NCBI GenBank assembly: GCA_031180725.1
Contig: JAPSLO010000011.1
Span: 70,477 to 134,476, forward strand
DNA length: 64,000 nucleotides
Reading direction: 5' to 3'
From: Roseomonas sp.
GTDB lineage: Bacteria > Pseudomonadota > Alphaproteobacteria > Acetobacterales > Acetobacteraceae
Position numbers and translations under genes: made by a program. The first letter of the stretch is position 1; each line of letters opens with the position of its first letter. This document shows, piece by piece, positions 42,403 to 51,918 of this stretch. Below the pieces are notes generated by a model. The model saw only the letters and a program-made list of their open reading frames with translations. It was not told the DNA's origin and made no database searches.

Positions 42403-43149
42403 TCAGCTCAGCAATTGGCCGCCATCCACGGCGATGGTCTGCCCCGTCACCCAGCGCGCGGCGGGGCTCGCCAGGAACAGCACCACCTCCGCCACCTCCT
42501 CGGGCGTGCCAAGCCGACCGAAGGGGATGGAAGCGAGGATGCGGTTGTACAGCGCAGGGTCGGTCGTGCGCCGCTGTTCCCAGCTTCCGCCTGGGAATTC
42601 GATGGAGCCCGGTGCCACCGCATTCACCCGCACGCCGTCCGGCGCGAAGGCGGCGGCCTGGCTTTGCGTGTAGTTCAGCAGCAGCGCCTTCACCGCAGCA
42701 TAGGCCGGGCTGCGCAGGGAAGGGCGATAGCCCGAGATGGAGCTGACATTCACGATGCAGCCTTTCGCTGCCTTCAGATACGGCGCCGCGGCGCGGCTGG
42801 CGCGGACCGTCGCCATGACGTCCACGTTCAGGCCTTTCGCCCAGTCCTCCTCCGTGTCGCGGGCGCCGAAGCCGCTGGCATTGTTTACCAGCACGTCCAC
42901 GCCACCCAGCGCGCCGGCCGCCGCGTCCACCCAGGCCGCCACGGCGGCGCCATCGGCCAGATCGGTGGAGAGCGCGTGGGCGGGAGCGCCGAGGGCGGCG
43001 ATCTCGGCGCGGGTCTTCTCAAGCGCCTCCATCCCGCGTGCGCAGATTGACACGGCCGCTCCCTGGCGCGCGAAACCGAGGGCGATGGACCGCCCGATCC
43101 CCTTGCTGCCGCCGGCCACCAGCACGCGCTTGCCTCTGAAATCGGTCAT
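42403..43149 (-). CDS. SDR family oxidoreductase
   Basis: A 248-residue classical short-chain dehydrogenase/reductase. It has the NAD(P)-binding GGSKGIGRS (residues about 13-21), NNASGF, the catalytic serine in VNVSSISGY, and YAAVK (Tyr-x3-Lys). The C-terminal RVNAVAPGSIEF and VTGQTIAVDGG are typical of FabG-like members. The substrate is not evident. ATG 43149 has GGAG 9 nt upstream; ATG 43158 abuts it. It is followed upstream on the same strand by the flavin oxidase gene, 143 nt away, so a functional link is possible but not shown. Confidence 0.92.
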   Translation of the reverse strand: MTDFRGKRVLVAGGSKGIGRSIALGFARQGAAVSICARGMEALEKTRAEIAALGAPAHALSTDLADGAAVAAWVDAAAGALGGVDVLVNNASGFGARDTEEDWAKGLNVDVMATVRASRAAAPYLKAAKGCIVNVSSISGYRPSLRSPAYAAVKALLLNYTQSQAAAFAPDGVRVNAVAPGSIEFPGGSWEQRRTTDPALYNRILASIPFGRLGTPEEVAEVVLFLASPAARWVTGQTIAVDGGQLLS

Positions 43150-43292
43150 CGCGGTCATCTCCGATCGTCCCGCGCCATGGGAAAGGCAGGAGGCGCTGCT
43201 GGCAAGCCGGCACCTTCGGGCTGCCCCCACCGGGACCGGGCGCCTGCAAACAGGCCCCCGACCAGGGCCGGCGCGCAGCCGCTTGCGGACGG

Positions 43293-44747
43293 TCAGCCCG
43301 GGATGCCCTGGCGGCGCGGCGGGGTGAAGGCGCCCTCCGGATCCAGGCGCGCCTTGATGGCTGCCAGGCGCGGGAGGTTGGCACCGTAATAGGCGCGCGC
43401 CGGATCCTCGAGCGCCGGGTCGAGGAAGTTCTGGTACGAGCCGCCCTGCCGACCAGTGGCATCCGCCACCGCGTGATGGAAGGCCCGCTGCCATGCAAGG
43501 TTATCCTCAACCCGGCGCACGCCATCGCGCACCGTCCATGCGAGTTCGGTGCCCGTCAGCCATTCGGCGTCGCGATGAACAAAGGCGGTCGCATCGCTCG
43601 CAACCTCACGAATGCGTCCGCCGACATGGAACATCTTGAAGACCGCCTCGCCCGATGTGCCGGGCCAAAGGCGGCAGCGGCGGAAGACCTCCTCCACGCA
43701 GGCATGCGGCAGCCGGCCGGCGTAGTGCGACGTCTCCTGGTAATAAGCGGGCGGGCCCGCATCGCTCAGGGCGTCCTGACCGTCCCAGTAGCCGACATGG
43801 GCGATGCGGCGCTGTGCGGCCGGCCCGACCGGGGCGAGGATCGCCTCCACATCTTCCGGTGTGCCGCGCAACTGCCCGAGCAGGTGCACGGCAGGCCTGT
43901 GTGCCGAGCCGGGCGGAGCGGCGTCCACCGTGATCTTCGAGCCCATGCGGGCGGGGGCCGCCTCCAGCGCCTGCGTCAGGCGCCAGAACACCTCCTCCAC
44001 ATTCCGGTCCCAGCTGCAGCGGAAGATGGTGATGTCCTCCGCCGGAACGGGCTTGACGCGCCAGCCCAGCACCGCCCCGAAGACGCCGCCGCCGCCGCCG
44101 CGCAGCGCCCAGAAGATATCGGGCTCGTTCCGCGCCGAGACGGTGAGGATGCGTCCGTCGGCCAGCAGCAGGTCCGCCTCCTCCACCGCGTCGCAGCCCA
44201 GGCCATGGTCGCGCATCGCGAAACCGATACCGCCCCCCAGCAGGAAGCCGGAGGCGCCCACGCCCAGGCAGCGCCCATGCGTCACGGCCAAGTCGTGCCG
44301 ACGGAGCGCAGTGTAGAGATCCGCATTCAGCGCGCCGCCGGCGACCTCCAGCAGCCCATCCGGCCGCAGCCCGACCGCATTCATGGCGCGGAGGTCGATG
44401 ATCAGCCCCTCCGTCATGCTGGTCCCGGCGTAGCTGTGGCCGCCGCTGCGCAGCACGAAGGGCATCCGGTTCTGCCGTGCCCAGCCGATCGCGTGGCGCA
44501 CTCCCTCGGGCGCGGCGCAGCGGATAAGCGCGGCCGGCCGTATGCCGGCGTAGCGCAGGTTCTGGGGGCGCACGAGATCCGCATAGCCGGCCGAGCCTTC
44601 GCGATGCAGCGAGCCGGCGCGGGCGAGGTCCCGCCATGCAGCCTCGCTTATGCTCTGCGCTGGCCCGGCGACAGGGCGGGCGAGGGCGACGCGGGGCGCA
44701 GCCAGGGCGAGGGCGGTCACGCCGAGGAAGTGACGACGGTCCAGCAA
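43293..44747 (-). CDS. Tat-exported BBE-type FAD-linked oxidase
   Basis: A 484-residue FAD-dependent oxidase of the berberine-bridge-enzyme group. The N-terminus (LLDRRHFLGVTALALA) is a twin-arginine export signal. The FAD-binding PCMH domain has VLRSGGHSYAGTS, whose histidine is the usual covalent flavin site, and GRCLGVGASGFLLGGGIGF, whose cysteine matches the second attachment point of bicovalent enzymes. The C-terminal BBE segment is YYGANLPRLAAIKARLDPEG. TTG 44747 is chosen because the Tat signal starts there and GGAT lies 6 nt upstream. Such enzymes oxidise sugars or alcohols with oxygen; the substrate is unknown. Confidence 0.88.
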   Translation of the reverse strand: MLDRRHFLGVTALALAAPRVALARPVAGPAQSISEAAWRDLARAGSLHREGSAGYADLVRPQNLRYAGIRPAALIRCAAPEGVRHAIGWARQNRMPFVLRSGGHSYAGTSMTEGLIIDLRAMNAVGLRPDGLLEVAGGALNADLYTALRRHDLAVTHGRCLGVGASGFLLGGGIGFAMRDHGLGCDAVEEADLLLADGRILTVSARNEPDIFWALRGGGGGVFGAVLGWRVKPVPAEDITIFRCSWDRNVEEVFWRLTQALEAAPARMGSKITVDAAPPGSAHRPAVHLLGQLRGTPEDVEAILAPVGPAAQRRIAHVGYWDGQDALSDAGPPAYYQETSHYAGRLPHACVEEVFRRCRLWPGTSGEAVFKMFHVGGRIREVASDATAFVHRDAEWLTGTELAWTVRDGVRRVEDNLAWQRAFHHAVADATGRQGGSYQNFLDPALEDPARAYYGANLPRLAAIKARLDPEGAFTPPRRQGIPG

Positions 44748-45111
44748 GGTGGATCCTGCATCTGCTAGGGGTCTATGGCCCAAGCCCGATCAGGCCTGAG
44801 GCGGATGCCGCCCGGGACCGGCCAACCGACCGAAAGCTGATCGGGGTTTGGACCCGAGGGGGTCTATCGCACTCCAGGATGACGATGAAGCGAAAATTGC
44901 GGCTAATTTTTCCCTCGCAGATTGCGCTGCCGCGTGGCCCGGCATTGCCCGGAGGAGGCGTCCGGGCCAGCTGGGATGGCATTGGCCCTAGCGATGCGGC
45001 GATCAGGGGGCCCGGGCCACGGAACCGTGGCGGAGCGAGCCTGCCGATCGCTCTTGCTCCCCTCCCGCGGGGTGGCAAGTCTGGCGCGCGCTGAGCGGCA
45101 GGGGGCAGGCA
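44748..45111. other. Intergenic region with repeat copy, no gene
   Basis: About 364 nt between divergent genes. It holds the second dispersed element (44782-44855) and a short, less GC-rich stretch near 44885-44925. Promoters for the flavin oxidase and the hydrolase should lie here, but none stands out. No coding sequence is supportable. Confidence 0.5.
44782..44855. repeat. Dispersed intergenic element, copy 2
   Basis: CCCGATCAG (44785-44793) and CTGATCGGG (44837-44845) are perfect inverted arms 43 nt apart, followed by GTTTGGACCC. The internal GCGGATGCCG (44801-44810) and the right arm match copy 1 at 38946-38990. The spacer is shorter than in copy 1. Confidence 0.65.
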
Positions 45112-46227
45112 ATGACGCCACTCGATCAGGACAGTTTGCCGCCCGGGATCGGCGCCCGAATCGTCGCGGGCGTGAACGGGCTCGATATGCACCTACTCGA
45201 AGCCGGCGAGCCTGGGCGCCCCGCCCTGCTGCTGCTGCATGGCTTCCCGGAACTGGCCTATTCCTGGCGCAAGGTCATGCCGGCCCTCGCCGCGGCCGGG
45301 TTCCATGTCCTCGCGCCCGATCAGCGTGGCTATGGTCGCACGCGCGGCTGGAGCGCGGAATACGACACCGACCTGGCGCCCTTCCGCTTCACCGGGCTTG
45401 TGCGCGACATGCTCGCGCTGCTGCACGCGCTGGACATCCCGCGGGTGCATGCCGTGGTGGGGCATGATTTCGGCTCACCCGTCGCGGCGTGGTGCGCGCT
45501 GATCCGCCCTGATGTTTTCCCGCGCTGCGTGATGATGAGCGCCCCCTTCGCCGGCGCGCCGGGCTGGGACCCTGCGCCGCCTGACACGCTGCACGAGGAG
45601 CTCGCCGCCCTCGACCCGCCGCGGAAGCACTATCAATGGTACTACGCGACGCGGCAGGCGAATGCGGAGATGTGGCGCTGCCCCCAGGGCCTGCACGCCT
45701 TCCTGCGCGCCTACTACCACCACAAGAGTGCCGACTGGCCGGGAAACCGGCCTGACGTACTGGCATCCTGGACCGCGGCCGAATTGGCGAAGCTGCCGAC
45801 CTATTACGTGATGCGCTTGCACGAGACGATGCCGGAAACCGTCGCGCCTCACATGCCCACCCGCGAGCAGGTGGCCACATGCCGTTGGCTGCCGGAGCCG
45901 GAGCTGGCCGTCTACAGCGCCGAATATGCGCGCACCGGCTTCCAGGGCGGGCTGAACTGGTACCGCTGCCAGACCGGCGGCGACAATGCCCGGGAGCTTC
46001 GCCTGTTCAGCGGAAGGCGCATCGAGGTGCCCTCGCTGTTCATCGCCGGCGCGGCAGATTGGGGCATCCACCAGGTGCCCCGCGCGCTGGCGCGGATGCA
46101 GGCCGAGGCCTGCACGCGGATGCTGGGCTGCCACCTGGTGCCTGGCGCCGGTCACTGGGTGCAGCAGGAGCAGCCGGAGCCCGTCATCCGCCACCTGCTC
46201 GCCTTCCTGGCGGCCACCGCGGATTGA
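45112..46227 (+). CDS. Alpha/beta hydrolase, epoxide hydrolase-like
   Basis: A 371-residue alpha/beta-hydrolase. It has LLLHGFPELAYSWRK (oxyanion-hole HGFP), DQRGYGRT, the nucleophile elbow VVGHDFGSPVA with aspartate as in epoxide hydrolases and haloalkane dehalogenases, a cap region with several tyrosines (HYQWYYATRQ, LNWYRCQ), and the terminal catalytic histidine in VPGAGHWVQQEQP. An epoxide-hydrolase-type role is the best guess; the substrate is unknown. ATG 45112 has AGGGGG upstream. The mccBA operon follows after 66 nt, but a shared pathway is not obvious. Confidence 0.88.
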   Translation: MTPLDQDSLPPGIGARIVAGVNGLDMHLLEAGEPGRPALLLLHGFPELAYSWRKVMPALAAAGFHVLAPDQRGYGRTRGWSAEYDTDLAPFRFTGLVRDMLALLHALDIPRVHAVVGHDFGSPVAAWCALIRPDVFPRCVMMSAPFAGAPGWDPAPPDTLHEELAALDPPRKHYQWYYATRQANAEMWRCPQGLHAFLRAYYHHKSADWPGNRPDVLASWTAAELAKLPTYYVMRLHETMPETVAPHMPTREQVATCRWLPEPELAVYSAEYARTGFQGGLNWYRCQTGGDNARELRLFSGRRIEVPSLFIAGAADWGIHQVPRALARMQAEACTRMLGCHLVPGAGHWVQQEQPEPVIRHLLAFLAATAD

Positions 46228-46276
46228 CGAAGCCGCGCGCCCGGTGCGGGATGACGTGACAGGGAAGGAGCACAGC

Positions 46277-46303
46277 ATGCACGGGACGCGCCCATGGCCG
46301 TGA
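46277..46303 (+). other. Eight-codon mini-ORF overlapping the mccB start
   Basis: The strongest ribosome site here (AAGGAG, 46265-46270) is placed 6 nt before ATG 46277, which opens a frame MHGTRPWP and ends with TGA at 46301-46303. This frame overlaps the mccB start (46294) out of frame. Termination next to the mccB ATG would allow translational coupling. Confidence 0.4.
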
Positions 46304-47910
46304 TCGCGACCACCGCCGATCCGCGCTCCGAGGCATTCCGGGCGAACGAAGCCGCCATGGCACGGCTGGTCGCCGAGCTGCGCGCCAAGGTGGAGCATGT
46401 GCGCCTGGGCGGCGGGGAGGCCGCGCGGAAGCGGCACCTCGACCGTGGCAAGCTGCTGCCGCGCGACCGCATCCGCACGCTGATCGATCCCGCCTCACCC
46501 TTCCTGGAATTCTCGCAGCTCGCGGCGCATGGGATGTATGGCGAGGAGATCCCGGCCGCCGGGATCATCACTGGCATTGGGCGCGTCAGCGGCCGCGAAT
46601 GCGTGATCGTGGCGAATGACGCCACGGTGAAGGGCGGCACCTACTATCCGATGACGGTGAAGAAGCATCTGCGCGCGCAGGAAATCGCGGCGCAGAACCG
46701 CCTGCCCTGCATCTATCTGGTGGACAGCGGCGGGGCGAACCTGCCGAACCAGGACGAGGTCTTCCCCGACCGCGACCATTTCGGCCGGATCTTCTTCAAC
46801 CAGGCGCAGATGTCAGCGGCGGGCATCCCGCAGATCGCGGTGGTGATGGGAAGCTGCACAGCGGGCGGCGCCTATGTGCCCGCCATGTCGGACCAGGCGA
46901 TCATCGTGCGCAACCAGGGCACCATCTTCCTCGGCGGTCCGCCACTGGTGAAGGCCGCGACGGGTGAGGTCGTCACGGCAGAAGAGCTGGGCGGCGGCGA
47001 CCTGCACAGCCGCACCTCCGGCGTCACGGACTACCTGGCGGAAAGCGACGCCCATGCGCTCGGCCTCGCGCGGCGCATCGTGGCGGGGCTGAACCGCGCC
47101 AAGCCGGCGGGCCATGACGATCCGGCGGAGCCGCGCCCGCCCTTGTACGATGGCCTGAACGGCGTGGTCCCCGCCGATCTCCGCGAGCCCTATGACGTGC
47201 GGGAAGTGATCGCGCGCATCGTGGATGGCAGCGAATTCGACGAGTTCAAGCCGCTCTACGGCCCGACGCTGGTCACGGGCTTTGCGCGCATCTGGGGCTA
47301 TCGCGTCGGCATCGTCGCCAACAACGGCGTGCTGTTCAGCGAAAGCGCGCAGAAGGGCGCGCATTTCATCGAGCTTTGCGACCAGCGCGGCATCCCGCTG
47401 GTGTTCCTGCAGAACATCACCGGCTTCATGGTCGGCCGCAAATACGAAGCCGGCGGCATCGCCAAGGACGGCGCGAAGATGGTCACGGCCGTGGCTACCG
47501 CGCGCGTGCCGAAATTCACCATCATCATCGGCGGCAGCTTCGGTGCCGGGAACTACGGCATGTGCGGCCGCGCCTACTCCCCGCGCTTCCTCTTCATGTG
47601 GCCGAATGCGCGGATCAGCGTGATGGGCGGGCCGCAGGCGGCCAGCGTGCTGTCCCAGATCCGTCGCGACGCGATCGAGGCCAGGGGCGGAAGCTGGCCG
47701 GCGGAGGAGGAAGCTAAGTTCAAGGCGCCGATCGAGGCGCAGTACGAAGCGCAGGGTCATCCGGACTATGCCAGCGCCCGGATCTGGGATGACGGCGTGA
47801 TCGCGCCGGAGGATACGCGCATGGTGCTGGCGCTGTGCCTTTCGGCCGCGCGCAACAATCCCGTGGAAGGCTGGACCGGGGAGGCGCGCTTCGGCGCGTT
47901 CCGCATGTGA
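46294..47910 (+). CDS. mccB: Methylcrotonyl-CoA carboxylase, carboxyltransferase subunit
   Basis: The 538-residue beta subunit transfers CO2 from carboxybiotin to 3-methylcrotonyl-CoA in leucine catabolism. It has the two crotonase-like carboxyltransferase halves. MCC-type hallmarks are [66 protein letters not shown] and the [12 protein letters not shown] motif. ATG 46294 matches the homologous N-terminus but has only a weak ribosome site; see the overlapping mini-ORF. The stop shares one base with the mccA start, so the two are coupled. Isovaleryl-CoA dehydrogenase and HMG-CoA lyase genes are not in this window. Confidence 0.93.
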   Translation: MAVIATTADPRSEAFRANEAAMARLVAELRAKVEHVRLGGGEAARKRHLDRGKLLPRDRIRTLIDPASPFLEFSQLAAHGMYGEEIPAAGIITGIGRVSGRECVIVANDATVKGGTYYPMTVKKHLRAQEIAAQNRLPCIYLVDSGGANLPNQDEVFPDRDHFGRIFFNQAQMSAAGIPQIAVVMGSCTAGGAYVPAMSDQAIIVRNQGTIFLGGPPLVKAATGEVVTAEELGGGDLHSRTSGVTDYLAESDAHALGLARRIVAGLNRAKPAGHDDPAEPRPPLYDGLNGVVPADLREPYDVREVIARIVDGSEFDEFKPLYGPTLVTGFARIWGYRVGIVANNGVLFSESAQKGAHFIELCDQRGIPLVFLQNITGFMVGRKYEAGGIAKDGAKMVTAVATARVPKFTIIIGGSFGAGNYGMCGRAYSPRFLFMWPNARISVMGGPQAASVLSQIRRDAIEARGGSWPAEEEAKFKAPIEAQYEAQGHPDYASARIWDDGVIAPEDTRMVLALCLSAARNNPVEGWTGEARFGAFRM

Positions 47911-49874
47911 TGTTCGGGACGCTGCTGATCGCCAATCGCGGCGAGATTGCCTGCCGCGTCGTCCGCACCGCGAAACGCATGGGGCTGCGCACCGTCGCGG
48001 TCTTCTCCGATGCGGATGCCAATGCCATGCATGTCTCAATGGCCGATGCGGCTGTGCGCCTCGGCCCTGCACCGGCGCGGGAGAGCTATCTGAACATCCC
48101 CGCCTTACTGGAGGCTGCCCGGCGCACGGGGGCGGAGGCCATCCATCCCGGCTATGGTTTCCTGTCGGAGAATGCGGAATTCGCCGAAGCCTGCGCGCAG
48201 GCCGGCCTCATCTTCGTCGGCCCGCCGCCCTCCGCCATCCGCGCGATGGGCAGCAAGGCGGCTGCGAAGGCGCTGATGGAACGCGCCGGCGTGCCGCTGG
48301 TGCCGGGCTATCACGGAGAGGACCAGTCGGATGCCGCGCTGCGCGATGCCGCCGCGCGCATCGGCTTCCCCATCCTGGTCAAGGCCAGCGCCGGTGGTGG
48401 CGGCAAGGGCATGAAGGTGGCGCGCGACGCGGCGGAGCTGGAGGAAGCCATCGCGCTCGCGCGCGGCGAGGCGGCTTCCGCCTTCGGCGACGATCGTCTG
48501 CTACTGGAGCGCTACCTGACCAGGCCGCGCCATATCGAGATCCAGGTTTTCGCGGATTCGCACGGCAATGTCGTGCACCTGTTCGAGCGCGACTGCTCCA
48601 TCCAGCGCCGCCACCAGAAGGTGGTGGAGGAAGCACCGGCGCCGGGCATGACACCCGAACGCCGCGTCGCCATGGGCAAGGCTGCCTGCGATGCCGCGCG
48701 CGCCATCGGCTATGTTGGCGCCGGCACCGTGGAGTTCATCGCCGAAGGCGACAGCTTCCACTTCATGGAGATGAACACGCGCTTGCAGGTGGAGCATCCG
48801 GTGACGGAGGCGATCACCGGCCAGGACCTGGTCGAGTGGCAGCTCCGCGTGGCCGCGGGCCAGCCCCTGCCGCTGCGGCAGGAGGAACTGCGCATCACCG
48901 GCCATGCCATCGAGGTGCGGCTCTATGCCGAGGATCCGGCGCGCGACTTCGCGCCCTCCGTCGGCGTGCTGAAGCATCTCGCCCTGCCGGAAGGGCCGGG
49001 GCTGCGCATCGATGCCGGGGTGCGCGCCGGCGATGCCATCCCCATCCACTACGACCCCATGGTCGCGAAGCTCATCGCCCATGGCGCGGACCGCGAGGAG
49101 GCGCGCCGCCGCCTGTTGCGCGGGTTGATGAGGACGGAAGTGGCCGGCCCGCGCACCAACCTGCCGCTGCTGCGCGGCATCCTTGCGCATCCCGCCTTCG
49201 CCGCATCCGATCTCGACACCGGCTTCATCGCTCGCCACCCCGACCTGTTGGCGCCGTCCGCCGAAACCCCACGCGCCGCACTGGCAGCCGCCGTGCTGCG
49301 CCTGCTGCGGGACGAGCCGGTGACCGACCCTGCCGACCCGCATTCCCCCTGGGGCCTCGCCACCGCCTGGCGCCTGAACGGAGAGGGCTATCAGGATTTC
49401 ACTCTGGTTGCGGGCGAGGCGGAGATCACGCTGCGTGCCCATCTCGGCACCACCACGACGCTGGACCTGCCAGGCGGCCCCGGGCGGATCGAGGGCGCAC
49501 GGTGGGAAGGCGATTCGCTCGCCTTCAGCCTGGATGGCCTCGCGCTTCGTGTCCGCGTGCTGCGGGATGGCGAGGCCCTGACCGTCGTCCTGGACGGCAC
49601 GACGCATGAGTTGCTGCACCGCGACCCGCGCACCCCTTCCGGCGCGGCGGATAGCGCCGGCGGGCGCGTGGTGGCCCCCATGCCGGGGCGGGTACTGCAG
49701 ATCCTGGTCGCGCCCGGAGATGCCGTCACTCGTGGCGCCGTGCTGCTGGTGATGGAGGCGATGAAGGTGCAGATGCGCATCACCGCCCCTGCCGACGGCA
49801 CCGTCGCGACCTTGCGCTGCGCGGTAGGAGAACTGGTGGAGGATGGCGCGGAGTTGGTCACTCTCGCCGGCTGA
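47910..49874 (+). CDS. mccA: Methylcrotonyl-CoA carboxylase, biotin-containing subunit
   Basis: The 654-residue alpha subunit carboxylates biotin with ATP and bicarbonate. It has the biotin carboxylase N-terminus LLIANRGEIACRVVRTAKRMG, the ATP-grasp region with ASAGGGGKGMKV, FMEMNTRLQVEHPVTE and GHAIEVRLYAEDP. A linker and a C-terminal biotinyl domain follow, with the biotin lysine Lys619 in MEAMKVQM; the site reads AMKV instead of the usual AMKM. The ATG at 47910 overlaps the mccB stop by one base (TGATG). The pairing with mccB identifies it as MCC rather than propionyl-CoA carboxylase. Confidence 0.94.
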   Translation: MFGTLLIANRGEIACRVVRTAKRMGLRTVAVFSDADANAMHVSMADAAVRLGPAPARESYLNIPALLEAARRTGAEAIHPGYGFLSENAEFAEACAQAGLIFVGPPPSAIRAMGSKAAAKALMERAGVPLVPGYHGEDQSDAALRDAAARIGFPILVKASAGGGGKGMKVARDAAELEEAIALARGEAASAFGDDRLLLERYLTRPRHIEIQVFADSHGNVVHLFERDCSIQRRHQKVVEEAPAPGMTPERRVAMGKAACDAARAIGYVGAGTVEFIAEGDSFHFMEMNTRLQVEHPVTEAITGQDLVEWQLRVAAGQPLPLRQEELRITGHAIEVRLYAEDPARDFAPSVGVLKHLALPEGPGLRIDAGVRAGDAIPIHYDPMVAKLIAHGADREEARRRLLRGLMRTEVAGPRTNLPLLRGILAHPAFAASDLDTGFIARHPDLLAPSAETPRAALAAAVLRLLRDEPVTDPADPHSPWGLATAWRLNGEGYQDFTLVAGEAEITLRAHLGTTTTLDLPGGPGRIEGARWEGDSLAFSLDGLALRVRVLRDGEALTVVLDGTTHELLHRDPRTPSGAADSAGGRVVAPMPGRVLQILVAPGDAVTRGAVLLVMEAMKVQMRITAPADGTVATLRCAVGELVEDGAELVTLAG

Positions 49875-49950
49875 TCGGGTTGATGTCGTAACGTATTTTC
49901 ATATGGGGGTCAGTTGATCCTGCAACCCTTCCGAGGCGAGCCGCTACGGC

Positions 49951-51918
49951 TTGCCCCGGCCGGCGCCGGGTCTTCCGTGCCCGCGGGGTGCCCGCTTGCC
50001 CGAAGCCAGAGCTGCCAGCCCGATACAGAGGCCAGCCGTTCGGCGGGGGCCGTCCTGGCTTGCTCCGGCCCTGGCCACGTTGCCGCTTCTGGTTTGCGCG
50101 GTGGCCCTGCTGCTGGCGTTGAGGGCGACCGAGGCGCGGGACCTCGATCAGCGCCTGCTGCGCGAAAGCGCTGCGCTGGTCGCTGCGGTCGAGGATGCGA
50201 TGACAGCCGATCTCCGCACGCTGGAGATGCTCGCCGGATCGGAAGCGCTACGGCGGCGTGACCTGGCCGCCTTCCGCGAGGAAGCAAACCGCCTGCGCGG
50301 CCGCGAAGCGGCCTGGCAACGCATCACCCTGGTGGAGGATGGCCGCCCCGTGGTGATCCTGCCCAGCTCCATCACCGCCAGCCCGGTGGAGGTGCTGCTG
50401 GACGTGCAGCCGGCCATCCGCAACGGGCGCCCCGCGGCGCGGGAACTGGAGGATGGCCGCATCCTGCTCTCCGTCCCGGCGCCCCGCGAGGGCAGCCGGC
50501 CGGCGGTGCTGCTGGCGATGTTGGAAAGCGCCACCATGGCCGCGACGATGACGCGGTTCTCTCTGCCGGAAGGCTGGTCCGGCCTTCTGATGGATGCCCA
50601 TGGCAGGCGCCTGGCCGGCACGGGGCCGGACCTGCTGCGCGAACTCGTCACCCTCGCCATGCGCAGCCCCGACCGACCGCAGGAGCTGGGCACCATCGGC
50701 CGCGGCGTGGCCCGGCTGATGGAGGCGACCGGATGGATGTTGGTCCTGGTTGCTCCGCCCCGCCGCGGCACCCTGCCCGAACTCGGCTTGGCCGGCGCGC
50801 TGCTCGCCACGCTTCTGGGTGCTGCTTTCGGCTCGGCTGTGCAGCGCCGCGCTGGGCCCGTTGTTGATGCGTCGCCTGCCGCTCCCCAGCCTGGAGGGAC
50901 CGCCATGCCCAGACCTGATCCACCCAGGCTTCCGGGCGCCTTGAGCCGGACCATTGGCGCGGCGCTGCCCGTGCCGGCCGCAACCGCGGCGCCGCCGATG
51001 GGCGGGACGGAGGCGCCGATCGTGCTGGAGCCCACCGACTGCGATCCGGCTGCGCTGCTGAAGGAATTGGCGGCGGCGTGGCGTCCGCGGGCGGCGGCGC
51101 AAGGTATTCATCTGAGGCTGGAACTCGACCGCAGCCTACCGGAACGGACCAGGGTGGATCCCGACCGCCTGCGGCAGATCGTCACGACGCTGCTGGCCAA
51201 TGCGGTGGATGCCTCGCAGCATGGCGAGATCACCCTGCTGGCCCGGCTGATGCCGACATTGCCGCGTCTGGAGATCGCGGTGGCGGATACCGGTCAGGGC
51301 ATCCCGCCGGAGGGGCTGCAGCGCATCTTCGACCGCTTCGGCGAGCACCCGGCGGCCGGCACGATGCTCGACCTGGGGATGGGCCGCCGGCTGGCCCTGG
51401 CGATGGAAGGCGCAATTTCCGTGGAGGTGCAGGGAATGGAGGGCTGCCGCCTGGTGCTGCGCCTGCCCCACCGCCCTGGCGCCGGCCCTGTGCCGGTCCG
51501 GGCGGCAGGCTCGCTGCGCCTGCTGGTGGCGGAGGACACGCCCGCCGCGCGGCTTCTGCTCAAGGCGCTGCTGGAGCGGGCGGGCCATGTGGTGACCACC
51601 GCCGAGGATGGTGCCGAGGCCTTGGCCGCCCTGCATCACGAAGCCCATGACGTGGCGCTGCTGGACCTGCAGATGCCGGGGGTGGATGGCCTGGCCACAG
51701 CGGCGGCCATCCGGCGCATGCCGGGCGAGGCCGGCCGGATGCCGCTTGTCGCACTGACCGCCGATCCGGCGGAGGACATCGAGGATGCCTGTCGCGCCGT
51801 GGGCTTCGATGCGGTGCTGCGCAAGCCGGCCGATTCGCGGCGCCTGCTGGGCGTGATCGAATCGCTCGCCGCGCGGCGGCGGCCCCTGGCGATGCACCAG
51901 GGCACCTCCGCCGGATAG
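49951..51918 (+). CDS. Membrane GHKL-ATPase/receiver protein lacking a HisKA domain
   Basis: A 655-residue signalling protein. Two transmembrane helices (about 37-57 and 276-296) bracket a periplasmic sensor domain. A Pro/Ala-rich linker (297-355) takes the place where a HisKA helix with a phospho-acceptor histidine is expected; none is seen. The GHKL ATPase (about 360-505) has Asn417 in TLLANAVDAS and DTGQG at 446-450. A C-terminal receiver (about 523-642) has Asp572 and Lys625. Start is uncertain: TTG 49951, or TTG 49996. It is monocistronic, 76 nt after mccA. It may depend on an external histidine or act without phosphotransfer. Confidence 0.82.
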   Translation: MPRPAPGLPCPRGARLPEARAASPIQRPAVRRGPSWLAPALATLPLLVCAVALLLALRATEARDLDQRLLRESAALVAAVEDAMTADLRTLEMLAGSEALRRRDLAAFREEANRLRGREAAWQRITLVEDGRPVVILPSSITASPVEVLLDVQPAIRNGRPAARELEDGRILLSVPAPREGSRPAVLLAMLESATMAATMTRFSLPEGWSGLLMDAHGRRLAGTGPDLLRELVTLAMRSPDRPQELGTIGRGVARLMEATGWMLVLVAPPRRGTLPELGLAGALLATLLGAAFGSAVQRRAGPVVDASPAAPQPGGTAMPRPDPPRLPGALSRTIGAALPVPAATAAPPMGGTEAPIVLEPTDCDPAALLKELAAAWRPRAAAQGIHLRLELDRSLPERTRVDPDRLRQIVTTLLANAVDASQHGEITLLARLMPTLPRLEIAVADTGQGIPPEGLQRIFDRFGEHPAAGTMLDLGMGRRLALAMEGAISVEVQGMEGCRLVLRLPHRPGAGPVPVRAAGSLRLLVAEDTPAARLLLKALLERAGHVVTTAEDGAEALAALHHEAHDVALLDLQMPGVDGLATAAAIRRMPGEAGRMPLVALTADPAEDIEDACRAVGFDAVLRKPADSRRLLGVIESLAARRRPLAMHQGTSAG

